This document shows positions 33,755-44,320 of a DNA stretch of 64,000 nt, piece after piece. The notes under the pieces were generated by a model, which saw nothing but the letters and a program-made list of their open reading frames with translations, had not been told where the DNA came from and made no database searches. Every line of letters begins with the position of its first letter. Position 1 is the first letter of the stretch. A program made the position numbers and the translations under genes. Source of the DNA: Gautieria morchelliformis (lineage: Eukaryota > Basidiomycota > Agaricomycetes > Gomphales > Gomphaceae); NCBI GenBank assembly GCA_015179125.1, contig WHVA01000062.1, positions 1 to 64,000 on the forward strand. The letters are read 5' to 3'.

Positions 33755-35332
33755 CCCCTCAGCTCTCTTATTCTCGTGTACTTTCGGTACCAGCTGTTTG
33801 GCCTGTTTGCCGAGGATGCAGTGTTCACAAGTCGGTGGTATGGAGGAGAGGTCGGTAGGCATACCTGTGACCATGCCCTTCTTTGCCATACTTATGATAG
33901 ACTGGTAATTGACATGGCCTAGTCGCTTATGCCAGGTTTCGAGGCTGGCGGGTGCTCAGGCAAGATTAGTGTAGGACTGAGCAGAAGGAGGAGTAGGGAT
34001 GTAATAGAGTCCACCAGGTGTTCTCGTCCCCCTGAGTATCTCTCACTTCTGTTGGTCATAGACATGGCACTGGTTCTTGGAGAAGACGGATAGGTAGTTG
34101 TCGTCGTCTCCGAGCTTCCCGACCAATATCAATTTGATGGAGGTGTCAGGGACGTAGAGGGCCTTTCGAAGGGTGATGGATTGACCGTTTAGTGTTTTGA
34201 CTGTAATGTCACCCATGCTGACAGCTTGAGCAATAGATCCATTCATTCCTTTGTGGGGTGGGGAACGATCGGGCTCAGCTGGGTAAAGTCACTCTTGCAT
34301 GGTGTGCAGTGGATTGATGCACCAGAGTGGAGGAAATGTGGGATGAGGTCCGTTGAGGCAAGGATGAGCTCTGGGATTGCAGTGTCATGTTTGTGCATTA
34401 CCCAGTCGACACTGCAGGCGGCTTCTCTGTCCATGTATGCGAATGACCAGTCAGTGTCATAGAAGTGGTCATCAGGTTGATAGAACGAAACAGGGCGTGA
34501 CGTGGTCGCAGGGTGCCTGGCGGTGGCAATGTTGGCAGTTTCACATTTCAGCTCCCCCACAATGTTGGTAACAGCAGCCAGGGCAGGGTTCTCCTTCTTC
34601 GCACGAGCACAGGGACCACCACCTTCATCACCACCACCAGGGCTCCAGCACTTCTCCTTCGAGTGGCCGGGCTTGTTGCAATTGGAGCAGATAACTCTGT
34701 AGGGCTTCTTAGATGCGACAGCGGTGAGAGCATCTTCAGCGGCAGTAGTGTGGTTCGCGTGGCGGACCTTGGAGGCCTCGAACCGCAAGCGGTCTTTGAG
34801 GCCATCGAAGGATATGCCATCCTTGGTGGAGGTGAGTAAACCTTTGAGTTGTTCGCGGATGGGAGTGTAGAAGTCGTGAGAGAGAGCATTTAGACATATC
34901 ATGATCATCCAATCATCCTCTTTGATGGGACCAGCCGCGAACATGTCCTTCATCACATGTTCGAATGCGAGAAGGGTCATGTCTATATCGATGCCAGGAG
35001 AGAAACGTGTGGCAAGGGCGTGCTTTAGCAAAGAGACTTGATGCATCGGGCCAAGTGTGGAGAATGACTCGTGAATTCAATTCCATGTGGCGGCGGCGGT
35101 GGTGCAATTCGAGATGACGTGGTGAAGGGAGGAGTCCATCATCAGCTGGATGGTGAAGATGAGGGTATTGTTTTTAGCAGTCCATAGTGCCTTCTTTGAT
35201 GGAAGAGTGTCAGGGGGAGAAGTAGAGAACATTTTTGTCGATATACTTCCAGAGTCCGCTGGTAGCGAGAAGCACTTTAGCCTTGCTAGCCCAGGAATCG
35301 TAGTTCTCGCCACCTAGAAGTAGCTTAGACAT
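33755..35332 (-). pseudogene. Copia-1 gag, protease and pre-integrase
   Basis: From ATG at about 35330-35332 the minus strand encodes gag (LLLGGENYDSWASKAKVLL), a CCHC knuckle (CSNCNKPGHSKEKC), a protease region in which the usual DSGA reads HSGA (FLHSGASIHCTP), a YVPDTSIKLILVGKL segment and the GAG-pre-integrase (SLETWHKRLGHVNYQSI). TGA codons at 34043-34045 and 33958-33960 and frameshifts near 35060 and 34244 break it. It is continuous with the integrase on the other side of Gypsy-C. Confidence 0.85.
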
Positions 35333-35485
35333 CTTGGGGCGGGCCCAGTTCTCAGGGATGAAGGATGTGATTGTGACGGGATAGAGTGGCTACACGCGTT
35401 GGGGACAAAAATAAGAGGTCTCAGATTGAATTTGCACGATGATGCTATGGGAGGGTATTAGTAGTGCAACGGTTGGCCCATAACC

Positions 35486-35743
35486 TGTTGAATCTGCACT
35501 CTGATTAGCTCAGGCGTTCAGATGGACATGAACGACTGTTTTATTATTACCTGCACTCTGATTAGCTACAGTGCAGGTAATGGAGCGTAAGTAAAGTAAA
35601 CTGATAAGTGGAGTAGAGTGTTCTTACCTCAGGCGTTCAGATAGACATGAATGACTGAAGAAAGGAGGGACAGCGGGGTTAGAAAAGGATAAGCCAACAT
35701 GTATGTGGGTCCATGTGGACCGTATGACATTGTAGTTCCAACA
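35486..35743 (-). repeat. Copia-1 5' LTR
   Basis: 258 bases; on the minus strand it begins TGTTGGAACTACAATG and ends GATTCAACA. Just inside (35473-35485) the minus strand reads GGTTATGGGCCAA, in the position of a primer-binding site. The LTR holds two copies of a CTCAGGCGTTCAGATRGACATGAA motif. Confidence 0.85.
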
Positions 35744-36215
35744 GCTGTGACTGGCACACAGGCTTGGCTGGATAGAAGGCTGATTGTACTAACACTTGCT
35801 CGAGTTAGCAGCTGTGCTGGTTGCACAGGCTAAGGATTACTAACCCCCTAGCTGGGATTAGTAGGACTGGTGCACAGGCTTGGCTGGATAGAAGATACTG
35901 TATTGGCTGATGAAAGGTGGGCAGTAAGGCCCCCTTTTATATTGTATCTACTATCTATAGACTAGAATGAGTCACAAAGAAATAGGGTAGTGAGTCAGGC
36001 ATGAGTCACATCTAGGAATAAGATACACCCTTGTTCTTAAAGAGGATTAGCTCAACACAGCCTTTCATTGGGTAAGAGGCCCCTCAACCAATGATACGCC
36101 AGAGTCCGCGCATGAGTCACGGGCCGAGTCAGGCTCTTCATCAAGGTGCTGGGCGGGGTATGCGCCCACGCACCCGGCTGCGATGGTACTGTTTATTCCA
36201 GACAACTCTCTCATT
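35744..36215 (-). repeat. LTR-X copy C, right piece
   Basis: Begins with the second GCTGT duplication and continues the LTR-X sequence, sharing CTAACACTTGCTCGAGTTAGCAGCTGTGC-type segments with 17130-17210. A minus-strand TATAAAAGG box lies at about 35927-35936 and TGAGTCA-type motifs at about 35966-36120. The outer end is probably the ACA at about 36215, but this is uncertain. This is the right border of the repeat compartment. Confidence 0.6.
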
Positions 36216-36460
36216 GTGAACAAGGGTATGTATGTGACTATGTGCGAACGTACATAAAAATATATAGAATATAATCAAAGCAGAGCAATGGAGCATTCAA
36301 AACACAAAGCAACTTAAGGCAAACACAAACACAACACAAATGCGGACTCGGGATGCAATGCAAAGAACAGCCGAATGTAAAAATATTGGAGTGATTTATT
36401 CCTTCCGTGCCACGGTGTTATTCCTTCCTTGCCACGATGCTATTTCCTCGCCTTCCGACT

Positions 36461-38810
36461 TCACTTGCTCGTACCGTCAGTCTCACAGACGGTCGGCGTC
36501 GCCATCCCCCCAGAGTCGTCGCTCCCTAACAAATCCTCCCACCCACTCTCCTCCAGCCTCCCACTGGCAGCGACGCGCTCCAGATCCGCCACCGCATCCT
36601 CCACGGTCTCCCGCCAGTCGCGCCACCGCATCCCCAAGCCGTCCCACGCAGGAACTTCACGGCCACCCGTTTCCGAACCCGCACTCTCCACGTGCGCCGA
36701 GTCCGAGCCGTCGCCGGCCGCGCCACGTTCTGAATGTGCCGCTCCCCCACCCGCGCCCGCGCTTGCGCACGCGAACGCAGCGCCGCTGCCGCTGCCGCTC
36801 CAGCGCCCGTCGAGCGCGGCGACGCGCTCCGGCATCGGGAGACACGTCTGCGCGTCGGGGAGCGCGCGCGCGAGGTCCGGGCGCGCGGCGCGGAGGTGGG
36901 CGATGGCGTCGGGCCACGTGAAGGACGTCCCCGCGGCCACGAAGCGCTTGCGGGGTGCACGGGCCTGTATATGTGACGCCGATGGCGAGGGTGAGGCGGG
37001 GGAGAGGGACCCGGCAGGATAAGCGTAGGCTATGTCGACGGGTCCGCCCGTCGTCCCGCTGTTCGGATAATCATAACTCGGATGTGACACCGACATGGGC
37101 GTGCCGGGTGTGGAGCGGTAGCTTAGCTCGAGCTTCTCGAGCGTCGATCCTAAGTCTACGAGCGACGGATTCGAGGACGCAAGCGGGATGGGGAGGTCCG
37201 TGGGTCGTGATCCGGGTGACACCCCGGATGCCTGTCCCGCGGCCCCTGATCGCGATCCCGATTCCGATTCCGGTTCCGAGTGCGACGGGTCCGTGGCGCG
37301 TGAGCGGACACAGGGCTCGCGGCCCAAACGCGGCGCTTCCAACGCCTTCACGTGTGCGCTTGCCGCGTCCCGCACGTCCACGAAGTAGGGCCACACCGGG
37401 TGCGGCGGCGCGCCCGACGCGAGCATCGCGTGGAGCAGCACGTTCGTGCTGAGGTCATACGTGGAGAGGATGGCGTGGCCCGGCGCGAAGGGCCCCAGGA
37501 GGAGCGTCGGCAGGACTGCCCGTCGCGGGGGAAAAAATAAGATTTTAAGATGAGATGGCATGGTGGATTCTGGATATATGTACCCACCGGTGGCAAGGTC
37601 GAAATCTGGCCGCGCGCCCGCGAAATCCCACGCCGCCGCCTCTGTAAGCGTCTTCGCCGCCGCGTATGCCCACGCAGGGTCGTCCGAGCCGCTGAACACG
37701 GCGTCATAGCTCGCTTGCGTCCAGTCTGTCGCAGCAAGCGCGATAGGTCATCAAAAGCCGCCACATGCTTGTACACACCAGCCCACCTTGGTCGCTAAAC
37801 GTATACTCAGTCCACACGCCACGTTTGGCCTGGCCCTGTCCGCTCTGACCCTGCCCCTGATGCTGACCCTGCCCCTGGCCCTGAGCGTCGCCCTCGCTAA
37901 CGCCAGCGCCTACCATGGCCAAATAACTGCTGGTGAGGACGAACTTGCGGATGCCGTGCTCGTACGCTTGGCGGAGGAGGGACGTGGTTGACGATGTTGC
38001 GTTCTGGGGGTTTGGGTGGGTTGTGTAGGTGCAGTTGGAGTTGGGCGCATTTGTGTGTCGAGTATATGCGATGCGGCGGCCGTTGGTACAGTGTGGGGTG
38101 GGGGAGGGGGGCGGAAAGGGAGCACGGGAGCAGGGTGTATTGGGTGAGCATAGGCGTGTGTGGTATTGGACGTCTACGCACCAAGAGAAGCTCGGTACCT
38201 TCCATCGAGCCGGGCGCAGGGAACGCGGTGTGGATGACAGCTGTTATTCCTGGGGCTGGCGTTAGCATTAGGAAGACGGTGGTTGATTAGAAATGGTTGG
38301 ACGGGGCAAAGCCGGCATGATATGGATCACGAATGGGAGAGAATAAACGAAGGACCCGCACACGGCATGATGAATAATACCCGAGGACATAACAATGACA
38401 TGTCAACTGACCTACCAAGGCGCGGTCCAAGCTCTCCGTGGCCAGATCGCGGACCTGGACGACCTCCAGTTGCCCCGCGCGCACGAGGTGGAGGTGCGCG
38501 GCTTCGAGGAAGCGTGATTTGAGAGGGTTGGCTGTGCTGTGATAGTGATATACGTAGGATGGATGGTCGCGCAGGCGAGTGAGAGGTCGAGAAGGTGAAC
38601 CGCGGAGAAAGATGGGGAGAGGGAGGGGCGCACCATCGGACTCTGTACCCCGCGTCAAGCAGCTGCTGCACGATATGTGCGCCCAGGAAGCCCGTCCCGC
38701 CCGTGACCTGGCTCAGCGTCGACATCAGGCTCGATATCAGTGAAAGAGAGAGGTGTTGCACAGACGAGGATAAACGGGCTCTCGGGAGGCGGCACCTCCG
38801 GATTCAGCAT
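36461..38810 (-). CDS. Extended short-chain dehydrogenase/reductase (NAD(P)-dependent epimerase type), 573 aa
   Basis: Seven exons on the minus strand: 38766-38810, 38634-38707, 38412-38536, 38182-38249, 37787-38003, 37588-37725 and 36461-37515, all with GT-AG introns and consistent phase. The N-terminus has the nucleotide-binding motif ILVTGGTGFLGAHI (split after ESPFIL by intron 1). Exons 4-6 carry VIHTAFPAPG and KFVLTSSYLAM, and the catalytic YxxxK reads YAAAK in exon 6. LLLGPFAPGH and YFVDVRDAA follow in exon 7, as in GRE2/dihydroflavonol-reductase-like fungal enzymes. Such proteins are usually about 340-350 residues. This one has an extra Ser/Gly/Pro-rich segment of about 120 residues (about 288-408) and a C-terminal tail of about 130 residues. 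Substrate unknown. It lies about 245 bases from the repeat border. Confidence 0.85.
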
Positions 38811-39730
38811 TGTGCGGGCGACAGGGTGGGCGGGTGGTGGGGAGAGGGAGAAAGGTGAAATGCGGGCGGCGCTGGCAGTGTTTACAGGACGACTTGGCAG
38901 CCAGCAGTCAAAAGTCGCGATTGATTACGGGTGCTATTTTGAATTAGAGAACTGAGACGCCGGGCCCCGACTGTGGCGGACGTGGCGAGATGGTGCCTGT
39001 GGCTGAATCTACGCTTTTGAATGGTGATGGCAGCCGATTCAGTTGTTCTATCGCGAACATTATCATGTTGCTCGACTGAGTTTTACGGATTCATAATATA
39101 ATGTGTGCTTCTCTTCCACGATTTCCAGCTTCTCTTCGACGATTTTCCAGGGAGCGTCACATGACGGCATGGGAACGAGTGCACCGCGCAGGATGTAGCC
39201 CAGGAACATGTGCGGGAGGGAGGATAAACAGCCCTTGAGCGGGACGGATCAAAGACCATGCCAACCACAGATATCATCAAACCTGCAGCGAGACAGGATC
39301 GTGCGCTGTCCAATGTTCCTATGAAACCCAGGGTATTCCGAGCGACGTGCCACGGACTCGATCCGAGTGGCGGCAGGGTCGAGTCTTGCCCCGGTGCGCA
39401 GTATATTGTGGGGAGACTTCCTCGGTGGTGGAGGCGCTTACACCGGTACCGACAGACAAGGTGAGTCAGCATGGCGCATGGTGTGGAGTGTCATTCCCAA
39501 CTAAGGAAAGCCACGTGTAGTACATCCTATATCTTAGGACATTCACGTCCATCCCGGAGCCGTCACGCGTCATCCCTCACGCTAACGCAGGTGTACTAGG
39601 GTGCCCTCGAGTCTAATTTCGAACCTGTCATCAAATTTCAAACTAGACCAACAGGTTTGCAGCCAAGTTCTTCAGCTTGGCTTGACCATCGCATTCAGAC
39701 TTCCCTAAAATAACAGTCGCTTCTACACTA
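38811..39730. other. Intergenic, SDR promoter and proteasome 3' side
   Basis: About 920 bases between the SDR start and the proteasome beta2 end. I see open frames near 39083-39472 but none with splice-supported or domain-like coding, so I leave it unannotated. Confidence 0.5.
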
Positions 39731-40837
39731 TTAACTGGTATCCATGGCATCAGCCTCTCCTGCTGTGCCTGAGCCATCCCCACCGACCAGCGTGATTTTC
39801 TCATCAGTAATGAGGCTCCGTATAGACTCGGATTTCCATCCCGTAGTACCCCGACTAAATTTATAGTTACGCTCCTTGTGTACCCTGAACACAGTTTAGC
39901 CACCTAGTCGTGCACGCACAAAGCCTTCACACATACCGCTCGTTGGGTTTGATGTGGTTGCGCAACATCTCCGTATGCTGCCCAGTGATCACACACACAT
40001 CCACGTTGGACCCAGATCCCAGATCGTTGAATATACCGGCCGATATCGCCTCTCCCACCAGATCGACAGCATCTGACCGCTACCAACAGGTGCATCGTGA
40101 GCACACGATAACCCAAGACAGAACAAAGCACTTGCTGTCATTTCAGGCTTCCACTTCGACTCAAACACTGCCATGGCCGCGAGCGATCCAGACCCCATCG
40201 TCACGTATGGCAGCTTGTCTGTTGACCCGTGTGGGTGAATGGTGAACAGGTGCGGTCCAGTCGCGTCTACGCCTCCGAGCACCAGCGCTGCACCAATGTG
40301 ACCTTGATATCTGCCATCATGTCAAACATCAGGCACTGACATGACAGAAAACCAGCCCACCGGAAGAGCATCTGCTTCAACATTGTCATGGCAGTCACAA
40401 CCCGCGGCTTACGCCCTGTCGAGAGTGCGTGCAATTCGAGGTTAGATGAGATCAGCGCCGTCGTGAACTCCGTGTCTGCTGCAGTACCAGCACCACAGCA
40501 CCGGATCGACTCTGTCAAATAGTGAATCTACCCTTGCGTTAGCCAATGAATGCCCCAATCCCTTGCCCATCGCGAACCTTCTCGCAGTTCTTATCCGCAA
40601 CAATAGGTCCCGCCGTGGCTCGAGTGTCGGCACCAAGCACAATCCCATCTTTGAATAAGCAGCCGACAATGGTGGTGCCTGTGCTGGTAGCCTTTGGGAG
40701 AGGAAGGCCCTTGGAGGACAGGAATGTATTTCTGCAGAGATTAAGCCGTATAGTCTTATGCGATACAAGTATACGCACCTTGTCTGGTTCGAAAAGTCAA
40801 ACCCCGGCTTATTGTATATGCTTGTAGTGGTTGCCAT
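39731..40837 (-). CDS. PUP1: 20S proteasome subunit beta type-2 (Pup1-like), 282 aa
   Basis: Six exons: 40779-40837, 40578-40731, 40361-40527, 40132-40310, 39937-40072 and 39731-39884. All phases agree. The 38-residue propeptide ends KATSTG, and mature Thr1 begins [11 protein letters not shown]. Asp17 (LGADTRAT) and Lys33 (NCEK) fall at the catalytic spacing, so this is an active trypsin-like beta2 subunit. [25 protein letters not shown] and [16 protein letters not shown] are family hallmarks. The last exon supplies the C-terminal arm ([11 protein letters not shown]...DAMDTS) that wraps the neighbouring subunit. It acts in nuclear and cytosolic protein degradation. It is divergent from the BAR-protein gene across 137 bases. 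Confidence 0.95.
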
Positions 40838-40974
40838 CGTAGTCAAAGTATTAACGACGAAACGCGATGAGGGACGCGTAAGTAGACGCGCCTACAGGGG
40901 TTCCACAGGGCCAAACATTGCACCGCAAAGCCGACACCATCAAGCAGTCTCGCCCATCACTCACATATCGCACA
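40838..40974. promoter_or_regulatory. Bidirectional promoter, proteasome beta2 / BAR protein
   Basis: Only 137 bases separate the two divergent start codons, so both promoters and 5' leaders must share this stretch. I see no clear TATA box and cannot identify a PACE-type proteasome element. Confidence 0.5.
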
Positions 40975-42711
40975 ATGGACGGTTGGAATAAGCTGCAAGC
41001 AAGCATCACAGGTCTGCCTTTGGCTGGACACCTCTTATCCATTGCTGATCCGCGCATAAAATCACAGGCCTCAAGCTCGGCGAGAGTGCCAAAGGTGCGC
41101 GCATCTGACGCCGGCTTTCGACATTGATCTTGACGACGTGGCAGGCATCGCGAAGGGGTTCAACAGCTCTGTGCAGGCGACGCGGGAACGTCTTGGGCAG
41201 GTTTCTGCTGAAGAGATAACCGAGCTTCCGCAAGGTTCGTCGCTCCTAACGCCCGCTCGTACACCGTTAACACGCCTCCGCAGAGTACAAGGATCTCGAG
41301 GCACGGGTAGATGCCCTCAGAAACGTCCATACTGGCCTTCTCAGGTGTGCGCTCTCTTATCACACACGTTTCAGCCACGCTGATTCCATGTCATGTAGAA
41401 TTGCCAAAGCTTATGAGACTGAGACATACGATTAGTGCGTCCGAGGCGCATGCCCGGGGACTACCTACTTACGTTTGGCAGTCCAACCCAAGTACAAGAA
41501 TCTATCCAGGAGCTCTCGTCCAACATCTCACACACGCTCACGACTTTTGCCAACACTAATTTAAAGGTACCGAGCTCTCTCTCTCTTGGTAGCACCTGAC
41601 CATGTCCTGACTTGAGTCACATAGGGTACCAATCTCCCCCTACCTCAACAGACTTCCCAGCCGGACCATCCTCACAAGACGCTTCCTCACGCACTCGCCC
41701 GGGCCGCCGCTGCAGGTACCCCACCGCCCCTTACCAAACCCGCATCCCAGCTTACCGTGAATGTTCTTTTAGGGGCAGCCTCCGTCGGGAACGACGACCG
41801 TCTGGGAAAGGCACTTGCCGATTACGCTGGCGGACAGGAGAAAGTGTGTCTGGCCTCCTCCTAATATTGGCCTTGGTCAGGCGCTAACAATAGTTATTTT
41901 TATCGTCTGCTTTTCCGCTAGATCGGCACCGCACGTCTCGCGCAGGATGCACACATTCGCGCAGCGTTTCTGCAACCTTGGCAAGCGACGCTCAATTCGA
42001 GTATAGCAGTCGCGGTCAAGGCACGCCAGGCTGTGCGCGCCAGCAGGCTCGAGCTTGACGCCGCTAAGCAAACGTAAGGCCCAGGGGTTCCGCCTACCCG
42101 CCCCCCCCTTTTTTTTAACCATAACGCATACGGACTTACTCACATCTTCTTTCCTAGATTGAAAAACGCGAATCCTGGCAAGCAGGAACAAGCTCGGTCT
42201 GTCCTGCTCCTTCTCGCTTGTTGACTTAACACCCACTCCGCCACAGGCTCGAAGTTGAGAATGCTGAGGATGACTTGGTGCAGAAGACGGAGGTCGCCAT
42301 CACACTTATGAAGACTGTGCTCGAGAACGTAAGTCTTCGTTCTTTGGCTGGTTTGACCTTACTGACTGACTGGGTACTTTCATGTCCGCCACCCATCGTA
42401 AAACGTTCCTTTGTGCAGCCCGAACCGATCAAGAACCTCAACGAGCTGGCTAAAGCGCAACTTGCGTTCCACGCAGCGGCAGCCGAGGCACTCCAAGCCG
42501 CCCAGGGCGAGATCGACGAGTTAAGCATCGCTGCCGAGGGCGAATACAGGTGAGTGGTGCGATTTCTTGCCTTTCCGCCCCTCGTATGTACACGCCATTT
42601 GGAATGCGTGCGTCGCCTGGCGATCTTGTACGACGGCGTTTGTTCCTGTCTTTTCTACGTTGTCTGGCGGCGTCATCGCTGACTCGGAATAGGAAGTCCC
42701 GCGACCACTGA
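40975..42711 (+). CDS. GVP36: Gvp36-like BAR domain protein, 325 aa
   Basis: Twelve exons: 40975-41011, 41068-41094, 41145-41234, 41284-41344, 41399-41434, 41482-41566, 41625-41843, 41922-42073, 42158-42196, 42247-42328, 42419-42549 and 42693-42711. All phases agree, giving 325 residues, close to the 326 of yeast Gvp36. The product opens MDGWNKLQASITGLKLGESAKG and carries the family segment ERLGQVSAEEITELPQEYKD, then VDALRNVHTGLLRIAK and ETYDYPTQVQESI. The rest is long helical BAR sequence rich in Ala, Lys and Glu. Gvp36-type proteins associate with Golgi and endocytic membranes and sense curvature. Exons of 19-39 bases are unusually short. Confidence 0.88.
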
Positions 42712-42983
42712 GGTTCCACTCCGTTAACAAGATCTACATATTGTCCACTTCGTCTTCCCCCACCCCCTTCCGTACCTTCCCCGCCTACCTACCATGTACC
42801 CACCTCGTCCCTAACCAGATGAGACTTAAAGGATTCCTGGACTGCTTTGATAGCTGCTGATACTGCACAAAATGACATTAAAATATATATTGATGGTTCC
42901 TGTCGCGGTTTCTCCCCTGCCGTGATCAGAGAAAATGGCTGTGTCAAGAAGTTGCGTCACTCCTGGGCTTACGTAACAGCTAC
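42712..42983. other. Intergenic
   Basis: A 272-base spacer between the BAR gene and the uS10m gene, pyrimidine-rich near 42750-42790. It must hold the uS10m promoter; no specific motif is identified. Confidence 0.5.
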
Positions 42984-43668
42984 ATGTTCTTCTCCCTTGG
43001 TCGACAGTGCATCAGGTCGACGAGATGCAGTCGTCAATACAGCACGAGTGTTGCGTCGTGAGTCTATAGCCCTATACATGAGAAATATAAGTAACACGGT
43101 CTGTAGGAAAGGCACCGCACACACCAAAGGCAGCATCTGGGCTGAGGACGCTTGGTTGCCTCCTCTCGTCTATCACCCACAATCGCATGGCATCCCTGCA
43201 GCCACCCTTCATTTCCGCTCTCACCATCCAGACCTTCTGAACCTCTTCACGTACCTCGCCGTCCGCACCGCGTCCGCCCTCACGATCCCCGTGTCTCGCC
43301 CCGTTTACCTCCCTACACAGCGCACGCTGTGGACCGTGCCCCGCGGGCCCTTCGCGCACAAAAAATCGCAGGAGAACTTCGACCGCAAAGTGCACAAGCG
43401 CGCGATCAAGGCGTGGGACGCGCACCCCGAGACGATCGGCGTGTGGATCCACTACCTAGAGACGTACCATGTGGGCGGCGTGGGGCTAAGGGCCATCCGG
43501 TGGGAGCGCGCGCCGGTCGGGTTCGGGAAGGCGAGGCTGAACGGGCTGGCGGGGCAGCTGGAGGCGATAAGGCGGACGACGGCGCGGGGACGGGTTGCGG
43601 CGCTAGGAGAAGAAATCGTGCAGACAGAGGCGCGGGCCGGGGTTTCCTCCCTAGAGTCATTGCAATAG
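42984..43668 (+). CDS. RSM10: Mitochondrial small-subunit ribosomal protein uS10m (Rsm10), 211 aa
   Basis: Two exons, 42984-43057 and 43107-43668, with a 49-base GTGAGT...TAG intron. The first exon encodes a mitochondrial presequence rich in Arg and Ser and free of acids (MFFSLGRQCIRSTRCSRQYS). The second contains the S10 fold, with IPAATLHFRSHHPDLLNLF, PTQRTLWTVPRGPFAHKKSQ and NFDRKVHKRAIKAWDAHPE, then VGLRAIRWERAP, as in fungal mitochondrial S10. The C-terminal helix is an extension beyond the core fold. It functions in the mitochondrial ribosome small subunit. GC content of the second exon is high. Confidence 0.92.
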
Positions 43669-44320
43669 AACGCGCTACGACTCCACATTTCCTCCAGTGA
43701 CCCCCTTAATGCTGAACCTGGACCAATTTACGGACTCCTTCGAAGGGGACTCGGCAGGTCCCATCACTTTCTGGTTCTGGTCCCTCATCTTCGCCGTGAG
43801 TGCTGTTCCGTAAAATGGCTGGGGCAGAACCCTTGCTCCTGAAGGGGGGACTATACCATGTGGCTTCACCTGTGAGACTTGTAGACTAATCTCTGTGGGC
43901 GATCGTTCAACCATAGTAGTTTTAGCCCCCAAAAATTGTAAGCGATTTCCTGCGGTACAGCCACCGTTACTTGCGCAGCCACGCTACTTTCTTTACATCA
44001 AGAATGCGCACGTTTTTTTTTTCTCATTCAGTCAGCTCACTTACTATATATATGACGCTGTGCGACGTTATACGTTGGTCGTTATACGTTGGTCATTGTA
44101 CGATCGACCCTTACATTGGTAATCTTAATAAAATTACTCATGAGATAGCGTGATTCTCTGGAAAATGGGACACTTTGTTTAATTACAGACGATTGAGTGT
44201 ACGAATCTTTTCTTTAAAAAAAAAAACAGTTCTATGTCTTTGTCGCGGAACTAAAGTTGTGGGTCTTCCGCTGCTGTTGGCGTCCGGAGCTTGTTCCCGG
44301 ATTCCTGGAGCCTTCGTGCC
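43669..44320. other. Intergenic, no gene recognised
   Basis: About 650 bases. A minus-strand open frame at 43675-43932 lacks recognisable features. A T-run near 44011 and repeats of GTTATACGTTGGTC near 44070-44095 are the only patterns I see. Confidence 0.5.

Larger units (their letters stand above)
17208..35748 (-). mobile_element. Copia-1 retrotransposon (hosts nested elements)
   Basis: Element 17213-35743 on the minus strand, flanked by the 5-base direct repeat GCTGT (17208-17212 and 35744-35748). The 5' LTR is 35486-35743; the left end keeps only 97 LTR bases. Coding order on the minus strand is gag, CCHC knuckle, protease, GAG-pre-integrase, integrase (broken at 19957/33755 by Gypsy-C), reverse transcriptase and RNase H, the standard Copia order. 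Removing Gypsy-C with one AGTAT copy restores continuous integrase coding. Several stops and frameshifts make it inactive. Confidence 0.85.

Noticed and set aside
36529..37776. Large overlapping Arg/Pro-rich frames on both strands over the SDR
   Set aside because: They are shadows of a GC-rich coding exon. Only the minus-strand SDR frame has motifs and splice support.
39643..39903. 86-residue minus-strand frame downstream of proteasome beta2
   Set aside because: It is an out-of-phase reading of the last beta2 exon, which in the correct phase gives the conserved C-terminal arm.
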